Source: Dehalococcoidia bacterium UBA3254
GTDB lineage: Bacteria > Chloroflexota > Dehalococcoidia > Dehalococcoidales > UBA3254
DNA: 12,913 bases
Reading direction: 5' to 3'
NCBI GenBank assembly: GCA_002362735.1
Contig: DEUU01000155.1
Span: forward strand, 1-12,913
Both the position numbers and the translations under genes were made by a program. Every line of letters starts with the position of its first letter. Position 1 is the stretch's first letter. Shown piece by piece: positions 1 to 7,194 of the stretch. The notes under the pieces are model-generated. The model was not told where the DNA came from. It ran no database searches and saw only the letters and a program-made list of their open reading frames with translations.

Positions 1-106
1 CATCAGCATGATAATCAATCGATTTATAGATGGCAAAATAGCAGAACACTGGCAAATATTTGATAGGCTAGATATGTTTCAACAGATCGGTTTTCTTCCA
101 CCTATA

Positions 107-147
107 AGATAACCGCACTCATAGACCCAATTTCTGTGCGGTTATCT
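107..147. repeat. Inverted repeat across the dgt stop codon
   Basis: A perfect 12-bp inverted repeat, agataaccgcac at 107-118 and gtgcggttatct at 136-147, has a 17-nt loop. The right arm lies in the last codons of dgt, and the loop contains the TGA stop (119-121). It could fold at the 3' end of the ppsA-dgt transcript. Neither strand has a run of T after the stem, so it is not a classical intrinsic terminator; it may be a 3'-end stabilising hairpin or a protein site. Bases 1-106 hold no gene I can support. A possible minus-strand ATG lies at 9-7 or 3-1, where the next gene might begin. Confidence 0.5.
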
Positions 148-1138
148 GAGCGTATTGATCGGTCATGCTGGCGATGTAGTCTACTATCTGGCGCTCCTGT
201 TCGTCTTTCAGAGAAAGATATTCGGGCGGGAGTAGGTTACGGTTTTCTTTGTAAAACCGATAAAGGCCGCTGATTGTTTTGCGGGCATTCGCAGCATCCG
301 GCTGAGTCGCACTCAAGTTATAGACCTGCCGGTAAAGAAATTTATGCAATTCCCCGGTAATTTCTCGAATATGAGAACTCATTTGAATAGACGGTGTGGA
401 CCAGGAGCCGGCAACAATATCAGAGACCAGAGTGTTGATGCGCTCTGAGCGCGAGTGGCCCAGAAAGCGTCCGGTTGACTCAGGCAAGTCTTCCTCGGCG
501 ATAATTCCAGCTCTGATGGCATCGTCGATATCATGATTGATGTAAGCCACAACGTCGGCTATTTTGCACACCTCGCCCTCGAGGGTACCGGACTCGCCCC
601 AATTCTGTCCCATGATTTCCATAACACGGGTCTTGGAGTGGTTCAAAATGCCGTCGCGCACCTCCCAGGTCAGATTCAATCCCCTCCCATTATTTTCCAA
701 CAAGTCTACCAGTCGCAAACTCTGTTCATTATGCCTGAATCCACCTGGAAAAAGCTCATTCAAGACGTCTTCCCCAGTATGTCCAAATGGGGTATGACCG
801 AGATCATGCCCCAAAGAGATCGCTTCAGTGAGGTCTTCATTAAGATTAAGCGCCCGGCTGATAGTACGGGCTATCTGAGATACCTCCAGAGTGTGGGTTA
901 ACCGGGTGACATAATGATCGCCTATGGGAGCGATGAAGACCTGTGTCTTGTGTTTCAAGCGCCGGAAGGAATTGCAGTGAATAATCCGGTCGCGGTCTCG
1001 CTGGAATTCCAAACGTACCGGACTGGTTTTTTCGAGCCGAACACGGCCGCGGGAATTTACACTCCTGGAAGCAAAAGGAGAGAGACATTCTTCTCTCTCC
1101 TCGAGCAATCGGCGGACTGTGTTTAACTTGCTAGCCAT
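119..1138 (-). CDS. dgt: dGTPase-like HD-domain dNTP triphosphohydrolase
   Basis: This is an HD-superfamily deoxynucleoside triphosphate triphosphohydrolase of the dGTPase-like group. Family enzymes cut dNTPs to deoxynucleoside plus triphosphate and trim dNTP pools in the cytoplasm. Visible motifs in order are R79-LTH-T-LEV with metal-ligand H82, the H111-D112 doublet inside GHDLGHTPFGH, H136 in RHNEQS, and D195 in KIADVVAYINHD. The complete HD metal set is present, so it should be active. The 339-residue length suits the shorter dGTPase-like subfamily (E. coli Dgt is about 500). The ATG at 1138-1136 lies inside the last codons of ppsA, an 8-nt overlap with no strong SD of its own, so translation is probably coupled to ppsA. 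Substrate preference cannot be read from sequence; many relatives act on several dNTPs, often with allosteric dNTP activation. Confidence 0.9.
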   Translation of the reverse strand: MASKLNTVRRLLEEREECLSPFASRSVNSRGRVRLEKTSPVRLEFQRDRDRIIHCNSFRRLKHKTQVFIAPIGDHYVTRLTHTLEVSQIARTISRALNLNEDLTEAISLGHDLGHTPFGHTGEDVLNELFPGGFRHNEQSLRLVDLLENNGRGLNLTWEVRDGILNHSKTRVMEIMGQNWGESGTLEGEVCKIADVVAYINHDIDDAIRAGIIAEEDLPESTGRFLGHSRSERINTLVSDIVAGSWSTPSIQMSSHIREITGELHKFLYRQVYNLSATQPDAANARKTISGLYRFYKENRNLLPPEYLSLKDEQERQIVDYIASMTDQYAQITAQKLGL

Positions 1139-3392
1139 CCACTTTTTGTTTGTCTTCTATCTTGGCGATTATTTCCCGGGTGACGTCAATCATATCCGGA
1201 CTTACGGATACCGAAGTAATGCCCCACTGGACCAGTTTTTCGGTTAATTCCGGATAAACTGAAGGGGCTTGCCCGCAAATGGAGCAAGTAATGCCCATCC
1301 GTTTAGCGGTAGTAACCGCTTTTTCCAGGGCAATCTGGACGGCTTCATTCCTTTCATCATAGATAAAGGATAGCTTCTGGCTGTCCCGGTCGGTCCCCAG
1401 AATAAGCTGGGTGAGATCGTTCGAACCGATGGAGATGCCATCAATTCCTACGGAGATGAATTTCTCTATCAGGAAAATATTCGAAGGTACTTCTACCATC
1501 ATCCAGAGCTTAAAATCCTGACCCCGTACCAAGCCTCTGGATTCAATCATGGCCCGGCAATCTGCCATACCCTGTACCGTCCGCACGAAGGGAATCATCA
1601 AATATAAATTTTTATATTTTTCTCTCACCCTCTTAATAGCGACAATCTCCAGATCGAAAACGTCCGGCTCTTTCACGTAGCGCGAGCATCCACGATATCC
1701 CAGCATAGGGTTCTCTTCGACGGATTCGTATTCTTGGCCGCCTTTAAGGTTGCGGTATTCATTGGTCTTAAAATCAGAGGCCCGATAGACTACCGGGCGG
1801 GGATAGAAGGCTTTTGCAATGGCGTTAACCCCTTCGAAAAGTTTATCAATGTATTCGGCAGCCCGGTTCTGACTGAGCATATAGCGGGGATGTTCACCAA
1901 TCTGTCCCATGATAAATTCAGCGCGGAGTAAGCCGACTCCATCGACATTACGAGAAGCGATGTTTTCCGCCAGGTCCGGCTGGGCCAGATTGACATAAAC
2001 TTTGGTTTTGGTCTTGATATTTTTGTGAACAACGGTGGGTGCGGCTGGAGCTTTTTCCTGAATGACATTTCCATCATAAATCTTCCCTGAAGAACCATCT
2101 ACGGTGATAATCTGACCTTCCTTAAGCAAGGTGGTAGCTTTAGATGTGCCCACAATACAGGGAATGCCTAACTCACGGCTTACGATGGCAGCGTGGGAAG
2201 TCCTTCCACCCTGGTCGGTCACGATGGCAACCGCTCTTTTCATGGCGGGGACGAAGTCGGGAGTGGTCATTTCCGCTACCAGCACGTCTCCTTTCAATAT
2301 TTTATTGATTTCGGAAGCGTCCTTAAGAATTTTAACGGGACCGCTGCCCATTCCGGGACTGGCCGGGGAACCGGTAAGTAAGACCACCGCGTCATCTTCA
2401 GTTTTGTCAGCGCTGGCTCCGCTCTTAATGGTAGTGACCGGCCTGGCCTGGGTAATGAATAATTGCCCATTCTCCTTGGCCCATTCGATATCTTGAGGGA
2501 ATTTATAGTGTTCTTCTATATTTTTCCCGATGTTAGCGAGCTTCATAACCTCTTCATCAGATATTTTTTGGGCTGATTGAAGCTCGAGCGGAATTGTAGC
2601 CTTTATATTTAGTTGTCCGTCCGTGGCAGAGGGATTTTTAATTAATTGCCACTCCTGTTTATTGATTTTCCTGCTGATAATTTTCATGGATTTTTTATCA
2701 ATAATAAAAAGATCCGGCGTTACCTCCCCGGACACAATAGCTTCTCCTAAACCATATACAGCCTCAATGGTAATTTTATCTTGATCTGAGGTAACCGGTT
2801 CGATGGTGAACATGACGCCGGATGCTTGAGACTGGACCATTCTCTGGACGGGTACGGCTATCCCAACTTTAAAATGATCGTATTTTTGTTCCGAGCGATA
2901 GAAGATGGCGCGGGCGTTGAAAAGAGAAGCCCAGCAGCCTTTTACAGCATCAACAACATTAGATTCACCCTGGATATTCAAGAAAGTGCTTTGCTGACCG
3001 GCAAAGGAAGCATCCGGTAAATCTTCAGCCGTAGCCGAGGAGCGGACCGCTACCAGTCCACCACCCATTTGATTATAAGCTTGCTTTATTTCTTCGGCCA
3101 GTTTCACGGGCATAGAAGCTTTAAGAATCACCTGCTGGATTTCTTCTGCTAGCTGTTGAAGTTGCTTGCTGTTATGCGGATCAAGGTATTTTAGTTTGGC
3201 AAGAATCTGGCCTGAAATGTTGGTCTTTTCCAGGAACTGATAGTAAGCATCGGCGGTTACGATAAAACCGGGAGGAACCGGAATCCTGGCATTGGTTAAT
3301 TCACCCAGGTTAGCACCTTTACCACCTACTGAGGCTACATCTTTTTTATTCACCTCACTAAACCAAACAATAGCCTTGGCAGATTGAACCAT
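1131..3392 (-). CDS. ppsA: Phosphoenolpyruvate synthase (pyruvate, water dikinase)
   Basis: PEP synthase makes phosphoenolpyruvate, AMP and phosphate from pyruvate, ATP and water, the entry step to gluconeogenesis. The N-terminal ATP-grasp/PPDK_N domain covers about residues 1-325 (GGKGANLGE near 23-31, VRSSATAED at 116-124, QARPVT at 315-320). The phosphohistidine swivelling domain (about 335-440) carries GGRTSHAA with the phosphorylated H400. The PEP-utilising TIM barrel (about 460-745) carries LLRAEF, the EVPSN loop, SIGSNDLTQ at 655-662 and the catalytic Cys707 in CGQAPS. The 753 residues are close to E. coli PpsA (792). PPDK is less likely: the domain order is shared, but the length and VRSSATAED match PpsA. 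The start ATG has a strong AAGGAGG 8 nt upstream. It is first gene of a ppsA-dgt unit. Confidence 0.95.
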   Translation of the reverse strand: MVQSAKAIVWFSEVNKKDVASVGGKGANLGELTNARIPVPPGFIVTADAYYQFLEKTNISGQILAKLKYLDPHNSKQLQQLAEEIQQVILKASMPVKLAEEIKQAYNQMGGGLVAVRSSATAEDLPDASFAGQQSTFLNIQGESNVVDAVKGCWASLFNARAIFYRSEQKYDHFKVGIAVPVQRMVQSQASGVMFTIEPVTSDQDKITIEAVYGLGEAIVSGEVTPDLFIIDKKSMKIISRKINKQEWQLIKNPSATDGQLNIKATIPLELQSAQKISDEEVMKLANIGKNIEEHYKFPQDIEWAKENGQLFITQARPVTTIKSGASADKTEDDAVVLLTGSPASPGMGSGPVKILKDASEINKILKGDVLVAEMTTPDFVPAMKRAVAIVTDQGGRTSHAAIVSRELGIPCIVGTSKATTLLKEGQIITVDGSSGKIYDGNVIQEKAPAAPTVVHKNIKTKTKVYVNLAQPDLAENIASRNVDGVGLLRAEFIMGQIGEHPRYMLSQNRAAEYIDKLFEGVNAIAKAFYPRPVVYRASDFKTNEYRNLKGGQEYESVEENPMLGYRGCSRYVKEPDVFDLEIVAIKRVREKYKNLYLMIPFVRTVQGMADCRAMIESRGLVRGQDFKLWMMVEVPSNIFLIEKFISVGIDGISIGSNDLTQLILGTDRDSQKLSFIYDERNEAVQIALEKAVTTAKRMGITCSICGQAPSVYPELTEKLVQWGITSVSVSPDMIDVTREIIAKIEDKQKVDG

Positions 3393-3407
3393 ATTTGGTT
3401 CCTCCTT
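3386..3407 (-). promoter_or_regulatory. ppsA ribosome binding site with start-codon hairpin
   Basis: On the minus strand a perfect AAGGAGG (3407-3401) sits 8 nt before the ppsA ATG (3392-3390). A 6-bp inverted repeat (GAACCA, loop AATA, TGGTTC; 3401-3386) places the A of the start codon in the loop and the UG in the stem, directly next to the SD. The SD call is firm. That the small hairpin tunes initiation is inference. Confidence 0.7.
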
Positions 3408-3481
3408 GTCTGATTAAATTGGCATTTGGGATTGGGGCGAGGGTATAATTTAGAAATAATATTTAACAGCGGTTAGTCATA

Positions 3482-3510
3482 ATTATACCATATTGAGATT
3501 CTTATCTAAA
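3482..3510 (-). promoter_or_regulatory. Sigma70-type promoter of ppsA-dgt
   Basis: Minus-strand -35 TTTAGA (3510-3505, 4 of 6 consensus bases), a 17-nt spacer and a perfect -10 TATAAT (3487-3482). Transcription would start near 3475 and give a leader of about 83 nt before ppsA. The preceding methyltransferase shows no clear terminator in 3511-3619, so some readthrough is possible. Confidence 0.65.
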
Positions 3511-3619
3511 ATCCTAAACGATTTCCAGCCACTTTTCAACTAACCCTGACTTCAGTTTAAGTATTTATCCATAATATACCTACATACGGGAGAAATTTCA
3601 AATCTGTTTCTGTTTCAGC

Positions 3620-4360
3620 TTACTTCCTTCCTTTAATATAGCACCATCCCCATCTTCGGAGAACCTTTTGGTCGGAAAACGGGACCTTCTTTAATACTAT
3701 TTCCATTTCCGCTGCGGTCAGACTGGACCAGACAGATCCAATTCCACCGTTAGTGCGGCGTATGGGTGGTGGTGCTAGAAGACACTGGACGAAACGGATC
3801 AAGTTGAAAAGCATCTGAGATATATCCCGGCGGAGATCGAATATCAATAGTCGTCCGCCTGGCTTAATTACCCGGTAGATTTCATTTAATGCTTGCTCCG
3901 GGTTTGGCCAATGATGCAAAGATAAAGTACTTATTACTAAATCCAGACAATTATCTGTCAGGGGTAGGTGCTGGACGTCTGCCACTTGAAAGTTTACTTG
4001 TGTTTTTTGTGGCGAGAGGGTAATGTTATTTACCGCCAGATTCAGCATCTCCTGGGAAATATCAATCCCGATCATGTTAACATGGGGGAATTTTCGAGCA
4101 ATGGATGAGATTAAATACCCTGGCCCGCATCCAGCGTCTATTAGAATACCATGCGGTTTTAATTTTGCTATCTGGCGCATGATATAAAAACGCATTATCG
4201 CGAACAGAGGTCCCCGGCTGATGCTGTTGTAAGCCATGATAGATTTGCAATCATCAGCTTTTTCCTGACTAATGTCACGGGATATTCTTAAAGGCAATAC
4301 GCTCATCCAAATGAAAAATAGGGCTGCGAGAGTGACCGGTATTATCCAGAAGGCCATCAT
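3620..4360 (-). CDS. SAM-dependent methyltransferase with N-terminal membrane anchor
   Basis: This is a class I (Rossmann-fold, Methyltransf_11-like) S-adenosylmethionine methyltransferase. SAM-binding motif I is DAGCGPG at 75-81, the acidic residue ending strand 2 is D100 in IGIDIS, motif II is around VADVQHLP (127-134), LSLHHW lies at 146-151 and VIKPGGRLLIFDL at 164-176. Residues about 2-24 are a hydrophobic helix followed by basic residues, suggesting membrane anchoring and a lipid or membrane-bound substrate. The ATG overlaps the TGA of the upstream exporter as ATGA; a second ATG follows at once (4357-4355) and is better spaced from the AAGGA in the exporter tail. The motifs resemble UbiE and other small-molecule methyltransferases, but no substrate can be assigned. 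Confidence 0.85.
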   Translation of the reverse strand: MMAFWIIPVTLAALFFIWMSVLPLRISRDISQEKADDCKSIMAYNSISRGPLFAIMRFYIMRQIAKLKPHGILIDAGCGPGYLISSIARKFPHVNMIGIDISQEMLNLAVNNITLSPQKTQVNFQVADVQHLPLTDNCLDLVISTLSLHHWPNPEQALNEIYRVIKPGGRLLIFDLRRDISQMLFNLIRFVQCLLAPPPIRRTNGGIGSVWSSLTAAEMEIVLKKVPFSDQKVLRRWGWCYIKGRK

Positions 4361-5955
4361 TCCTTCCCACCGGTCTTTCGCAGGGGAATTTCTTTAATAA
4401 ATAAATTAACAATAAAAGCTACGGCAACCACAATCAGCGATATAAAAAAGACTTTTGCCAGTCCGGTGACCAGAGAGTCTCGGAGCGCCTGTAATACCTG
4501 GTTATAGTTTGACTGTAAACCCACGCTATTCAGGACATTCCGAATCTGATCCTGGGCTTGAGGGCCTATTAAAGCCTGAGGATTTTGGGCTAAAGCCGCA
4601 ATATCCTGAGGAGGCAGAGCCGCTCTAATCGAAGGAGGGAGCTTGCTGACAAAATTGTTTGAAAAACTGCTGCTCAAAACAGACCCGAGAATCGCCAGCC
4701 CCAGCGTTCCCCCGATAAAACGCGAAAAGGGTATGGATGAAACTACTGCTCCCATCACTTTATACGGAACAGCATTCTGGGCCGCAATAGTATAGATAGG
4801 AAAGGTAATTCCCAGTCCAACACCGGTGAGAATATTATAGATAAGGATCATGGTATTGGTGGTATTAAGAGAAATCGTGGAAAGGAGACCTAGTCCGAGA
4901 GCCATGATGGCCGTACCTATCGCTCCAAGTAGACGGTAGTGCCCGCCGGCCCGAGACATCAGTTGACCGGCGCCCAGGCTACCGGCGACCAATCCCAGCA
5001 GCATCGGAGTTAGAGAATTGCCGCTGGAAATCGCGGAATATCCCTGAACACCTTGAAAATAAAGCGGAATAAAAATAATGGCTCCGAACATGCCGAACCC
5101 GGACAGAAAAGAGACTGCCATGGAAATTGACACCGTGCGGTCAGTAAAATACTTCAGAGGTAATATCGGGTCAGCAGTCCGGTTCTCGATAAAGAGCAAT
5201 AGAATACCCATAATCAGGGAAAAAACGAGCATGCCGATTATTTCTGCAGATACCCACGGGTACTGGATTCCTCCCCAGGACAAGGCCAGCAGGAGTGGTA
5301 CCACGGTTAGAATTAATAAAGCAATTCCCGGATAATCCAGATTATTGCTCTCTCTTTTGGGGTGTATCAGAGGAAAGTTTGAAATAAAAAGGAAGACCAC
5401 TCCAATTCCAATTGGAACGTTGATAAAAAAGATCCAGTGCCACGAGAAGTTGTCGGTGATAAATCCGCCGAGGGTTGGCCCGATAACAGAAGACAAACCG
5501 AAAACACCGCTGATATATCCCTGGTATTTGCCTCTTTCCACCGGAGGAAACAGATCTCCGATCGTGGCAAAAGCGTTAGCTATCATTACCCCAGCTCCGA
5601 GGCCTTGGAAAGCGCGGAATATTATTAATTGTGTGAGTGTCTGACTGAGTCCGGATAGTAACGAGCCGATGATAAAAATGATTATTCCCCCGGTATAAAA
5701 CCATTTACGTCCGTAGATATCGGTCAACCGGCCTGTAATGGGTATCATCACTGTCGAGGTAACCAGGTAGGCGGTAGTAACAAAGGTATAATGCGCAAAA
5801 CCACCTAATTCCACAATAATATCCGGGAGTGCAGTAGCTACGATCGTCTGGTCTAATGTACTCAGGAAAATCGCGAGAAGGACGCCGGTGAAAGTAATGA
5901 TGACCTGTCGCCTGGGTAATGTCCGGAAACTCGTCACGTTATTGGAGTTTTTCAA
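4357..5955 (-). CDS. DHA2-family (EmrB/QacA-type) MFS multidrug transporter
   Basis: This is a proton-coupled major facilitator exporter of the 14-helix DHA2 group, which expels drugs, dyes or other amphiphiles. It shows the family motif LDQTIVATALP (34-44) in helix 1, MFS motif A GRLTDIYGRK (75-84), a GLGAG segment (118-122) and antiporter motif C around GPTLGGF (159-165). A long hydrophilic stretch (about 430-495) before the last helix is the usual large loop before TM14. At 532 residues it is full length. The start is a TTG at 5955-5953 with AGGA 9 nt upstream; an in-frame TAA lies 18 nt upstream of that TTG and no ATG lies between. GTG at codon 7 is the nearest alternative. The stop overlaps the methyltransferase start by 4 nt, so they form an operon. 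Confidence 0.92.
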   Translation of the reverse strand: MKNSNNVTSFRTLPRRQVIITFTGVLLAIFLSTLDQTIVATALPDIIVELGGFAHYTFVTTAYLVTSTVMIPITGRLTDIYGRKWFYTGGIIIFIIGSLLSGLSQTLTQLIIFRAFQGLGAGVMIANAFATIGDLFPPVERGKYQGYISGVFGLSSVIGPTLGGFITDNFSWHWIFFINVPIGIGVVFLFISNFPLIHPKRESNNLDYPGIALLILTVVPLLLALSWGGIQYPWVSAEIIGMLVFSLIMGILLLFIENRTADPILPLKYFTDRTVSISMAVSFLSGFGMFGAIIFIPLYFQGVQGYSAISSGNSLTPMLLGLVAGSLGAGQLMSRAGGHYRLLGAIGTAIMALGLGLLSTISLNTTNTMILIYNILTGVGLGITFPIYTIAAQNAVPYKVMGAVVSSIPFSRFIGGTLGLAILGSVLSSSFSNNFVSKLPPSIRAALPPQDIAALAQNPQALIGPQAQDQIRNVLNSVGLQSNYNQVLQALRDSLVTGLAKVFFISLIVVAVAFIVNLFIKEIPLRKTGGKE

Positions 5956-6076
5956 ATTCTTATATCCTGATTAACCCCTGCAGCCAAAAAATCTGCCATA
6001 TTTCTAATTTTATTATATGAATTTTGTCATAAACTATGATTTTGGGAGTTTTTTGAAAACGGTTTTTCATATTGTC

Positions 6077-6147
6077 ATTCCCAACGAGATCAGATACATA
6101 AAAAGAAATCTCAAGATTTCTATTCGGGTAGGTTTCTGGTTGGGAAT
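6077..6147. repeat. Concentric palindromic element, REP/MITE-like
   Basis: Two perfect inverted repeats share one centre. The outer arms are attcccaac (6077-6085) and gttgggaat (6139-6147). The inner arms are agaaatct (6104-6111) and agatttct (6114-6121) around a 2-nt loop. The arms between pair only partly. The left edge reads tgtcattccc, which resembles the ends of dispersed palindromic repeats common in many bacterial genomes, so this may be a decayed copy. The repeat-family link is from memory and needs a genome-wide copy count. Confidence 0.45.
6100..6121 (-). terminator. Possible intrinsic terminator after UbiA-family gene
   Basis: Read on the minus strand, the inner stem AGAAATCT-TG-AGATTTCT runs straight into TTTTATG, so the T run is five long counting the last stem base. 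This is hairpin-plus-U-tract order for the kinase/prenyltransferase transcript, 112 nt past its stop. The stem is AT-rich and therefore weak, and the outer dyad could fold instead. Confidence 0.35.
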
Positions 6148-6232
6148 AGGTCCGGGGTGTCATTCATTCCCGGGAACCAGATGTTTCCAAAATAAAGGGC
6201 TGGCTCTTTTATGAAAACACGTTACGAATATT

Positions 6233-7165
6233 CTAGTTTGGTGAAAGGAACTGCCCGGTTACGAGGAGAATGAAATATAACACGGCAACTAAGATAAGGG
6301 CGTTAGCCGCCTTTGAAAAATTTTTCTTTAAAAAGACCATGCAGGCAATAAATAAAGGAGCTGCCAAAAAAGAAATACCTGTCATCGGTTTATATATTCC
6401 TGTGGTGATGAGTAGCACCTGGTACATAAAAAGAAAAGAAAGCCATGAAGATAAATACCATTCCAGGGAGACTCCATACTCCCAGACTTTGTAAGCCAGG
6501 CTTTTAACGCCTTTTTTGAGATTAGCTTCGGCGTCCGGCCATTCATCCACAGCCAGTCCGGCAAAAGACAGGACGATGCCGAAGGGGATGCCTGCGAGAA
6601 CGCCCTGAATCCAGGGCGGATTTGGGGTTGTAGCGAACATCCCGATCAAGGCTGGAAGGGGGCCAACGCCGACGGCTAAAGCCAGCTCATGAGTCCAGTT
6701 AAATTTAGCCCTGGAATACCAGAAGGTAATCAGCATCCCCAGAAAGCCGATTAATAAAATCATCCATCCGGTTTGTAAGGCAAGATATATCAGGACAAGC
6801 ATTCCCAGGAAATACCAGGTGACAGCGTTAACCACTACCATTCTCAAGGAGAGTTCTCCTCTGGCCAGAAGACTCTGCCCTCCAGTATAAGATTTCTCAG
6901 CACTCCGGTCCTCCAATTTTCCCTTATCCAGGCCGGTCCAGGCATAGTCCAAAAAACTGTTGAAAGAATGACCCCCTGCCATTAAAAACAAACTTCCGAT
7001 CACCCCAAGCCAGGAGTTAAGACTCATCCCCCCAGCCAGCAACGCTCCCATTATCGCGGACAACCCGAAGAATGGAGAAGCAAACCATCGGGGAAGAGTC
7101 CAGAGGTGCACCTTGATACTTTTAGCGCCAACCTCAAAGTTTTTCATGGCTTTTAGATTCCTCAT
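6233..7165 (-). CDS. UbiA-family prenyltransferase
   Basis: This is an integral membrane aromatic or lipid prenyltransferase of the UbiA superfamily, whose members join a prenyl diphosphate to an acceptor (quinone head group, glycerol phosphate, porphyrin). About eight or nine hydrophobic helices are visible. The first aspartate motif reads N69-SFL-D73 with D80 in the following GLDKGK, spaced as in MenA-type enzymes but with Ser where NDxxD has its Asp. The second is D207-EWP-D211 followed by KSLAYKVW, matching the DxxxD...GKxTLA pattern; the third acidic position is N215. Canonical ligands D73, D80, D207 and D211 remain. The ATG at 7165 overlaps a micro-ORF stop; Met7 (ATG at 7147) has GAGGA upstream and is an equally good start. 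The neighbour is a polyprenol/phytol-kinase-like gene, suggesting prenyl-lipid or quinone metabolism. The acceptor is unknown. Confidence 0.82.
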   Translation of the reverse strand: MRNLKAMKNFEVGAKSIKVHLWTLPRWFASPFFGLSAIMGALLAGGMSLNSWLGVIGSLFLMAGGHSFNSFLDYAWTGLDKGKLEDRSAEKSYTGGQSLLARGELSLRMVVVNAVTWYFLGMLVLIYLALQTGWMILLIGFLGMLITFWYSRAKFNWTHELALAVGVGPLPALIGMFATTPNPPWIQGVLAGIPFGIVLSFAGLAVDEWPDAEANLKKGVKSLAYKVWEYGVSLEWYLSSWLSFLFMYQVLLITTGIYKPMTGISFLAAPLFIACMVFLKKNFSKAANALILVAVLYFILLVTGQFLSPN

Positions 7166-7194
7166 AACTTAGACTTCAATAAAATATCTTTCAT
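7162..7194 (-). other. Bridging 10-codon micro-ORF
   Basis: The minus strand encodes MKDILLKSKL. Its ATG (7194-7192) shares one base with the TGA of the kinase-like gene (TGATG), and its TGA (7164-7162) overlaps the upstream candidate ATG of the UbiA-family gene (ATGA). It exactly fills the 28-nt gap, so ribosomes could pass from kinase to micro-ORF to prenyltransferase by re-initiation. There is no clear SD. The peptide is probably irrelevant, and chance is possible. Confidence 0.3.

Larger units (their letters stand above)
5956..6232. other. 277-bp gap between prenyltransferase and exporter operons
   Basis: This gap contains no supportable gene: short frames on both strands cross it but show no SD and no protein-like pattern. 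It holds the concentric dyad at 6077-6147, an imperfect GC-rich hairpin at about 6149-6178 (ggtccgggg against cccgggaacc), and a minus-strand TATAAT at 6017-6012 that could be the exporter's -10. No acceptable -35 stands 16-18 nt upstream of that -10, so the promoter is weakly supported. The 8-mer tgtcattc occurs twice, at 6073-6080 and 6158-6165. Confidence 0.5.

Noticed and set aside
533..901. A 122-codon plus-strand open frame opposite dgt
   Set aside because: It is antisense to the HD catalytic core of dgt and its composition follows the opposite strand.
119..1138. HD-domain dNTPase as an anti-phage defence gene
   Set aside because: Some dGTPases defend by depleting dNTPs, but this one is coupled to ppsA in a housekeeping setting, with no other defence genes nearby.
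2131..2496. A 121-codon plus-strand open frame opposite ppsA
   Set aside because: It is a shadow of the PEP synthase swivelling-domain region, with no SD and no recognisable domain.
5960..6214. Two opposed short open frames (about 65 codons each) in the 5956-6232 gap
   Set aside because: They cover the same palindromic element on both strands, lack SD sites and have no protein-like pattern.
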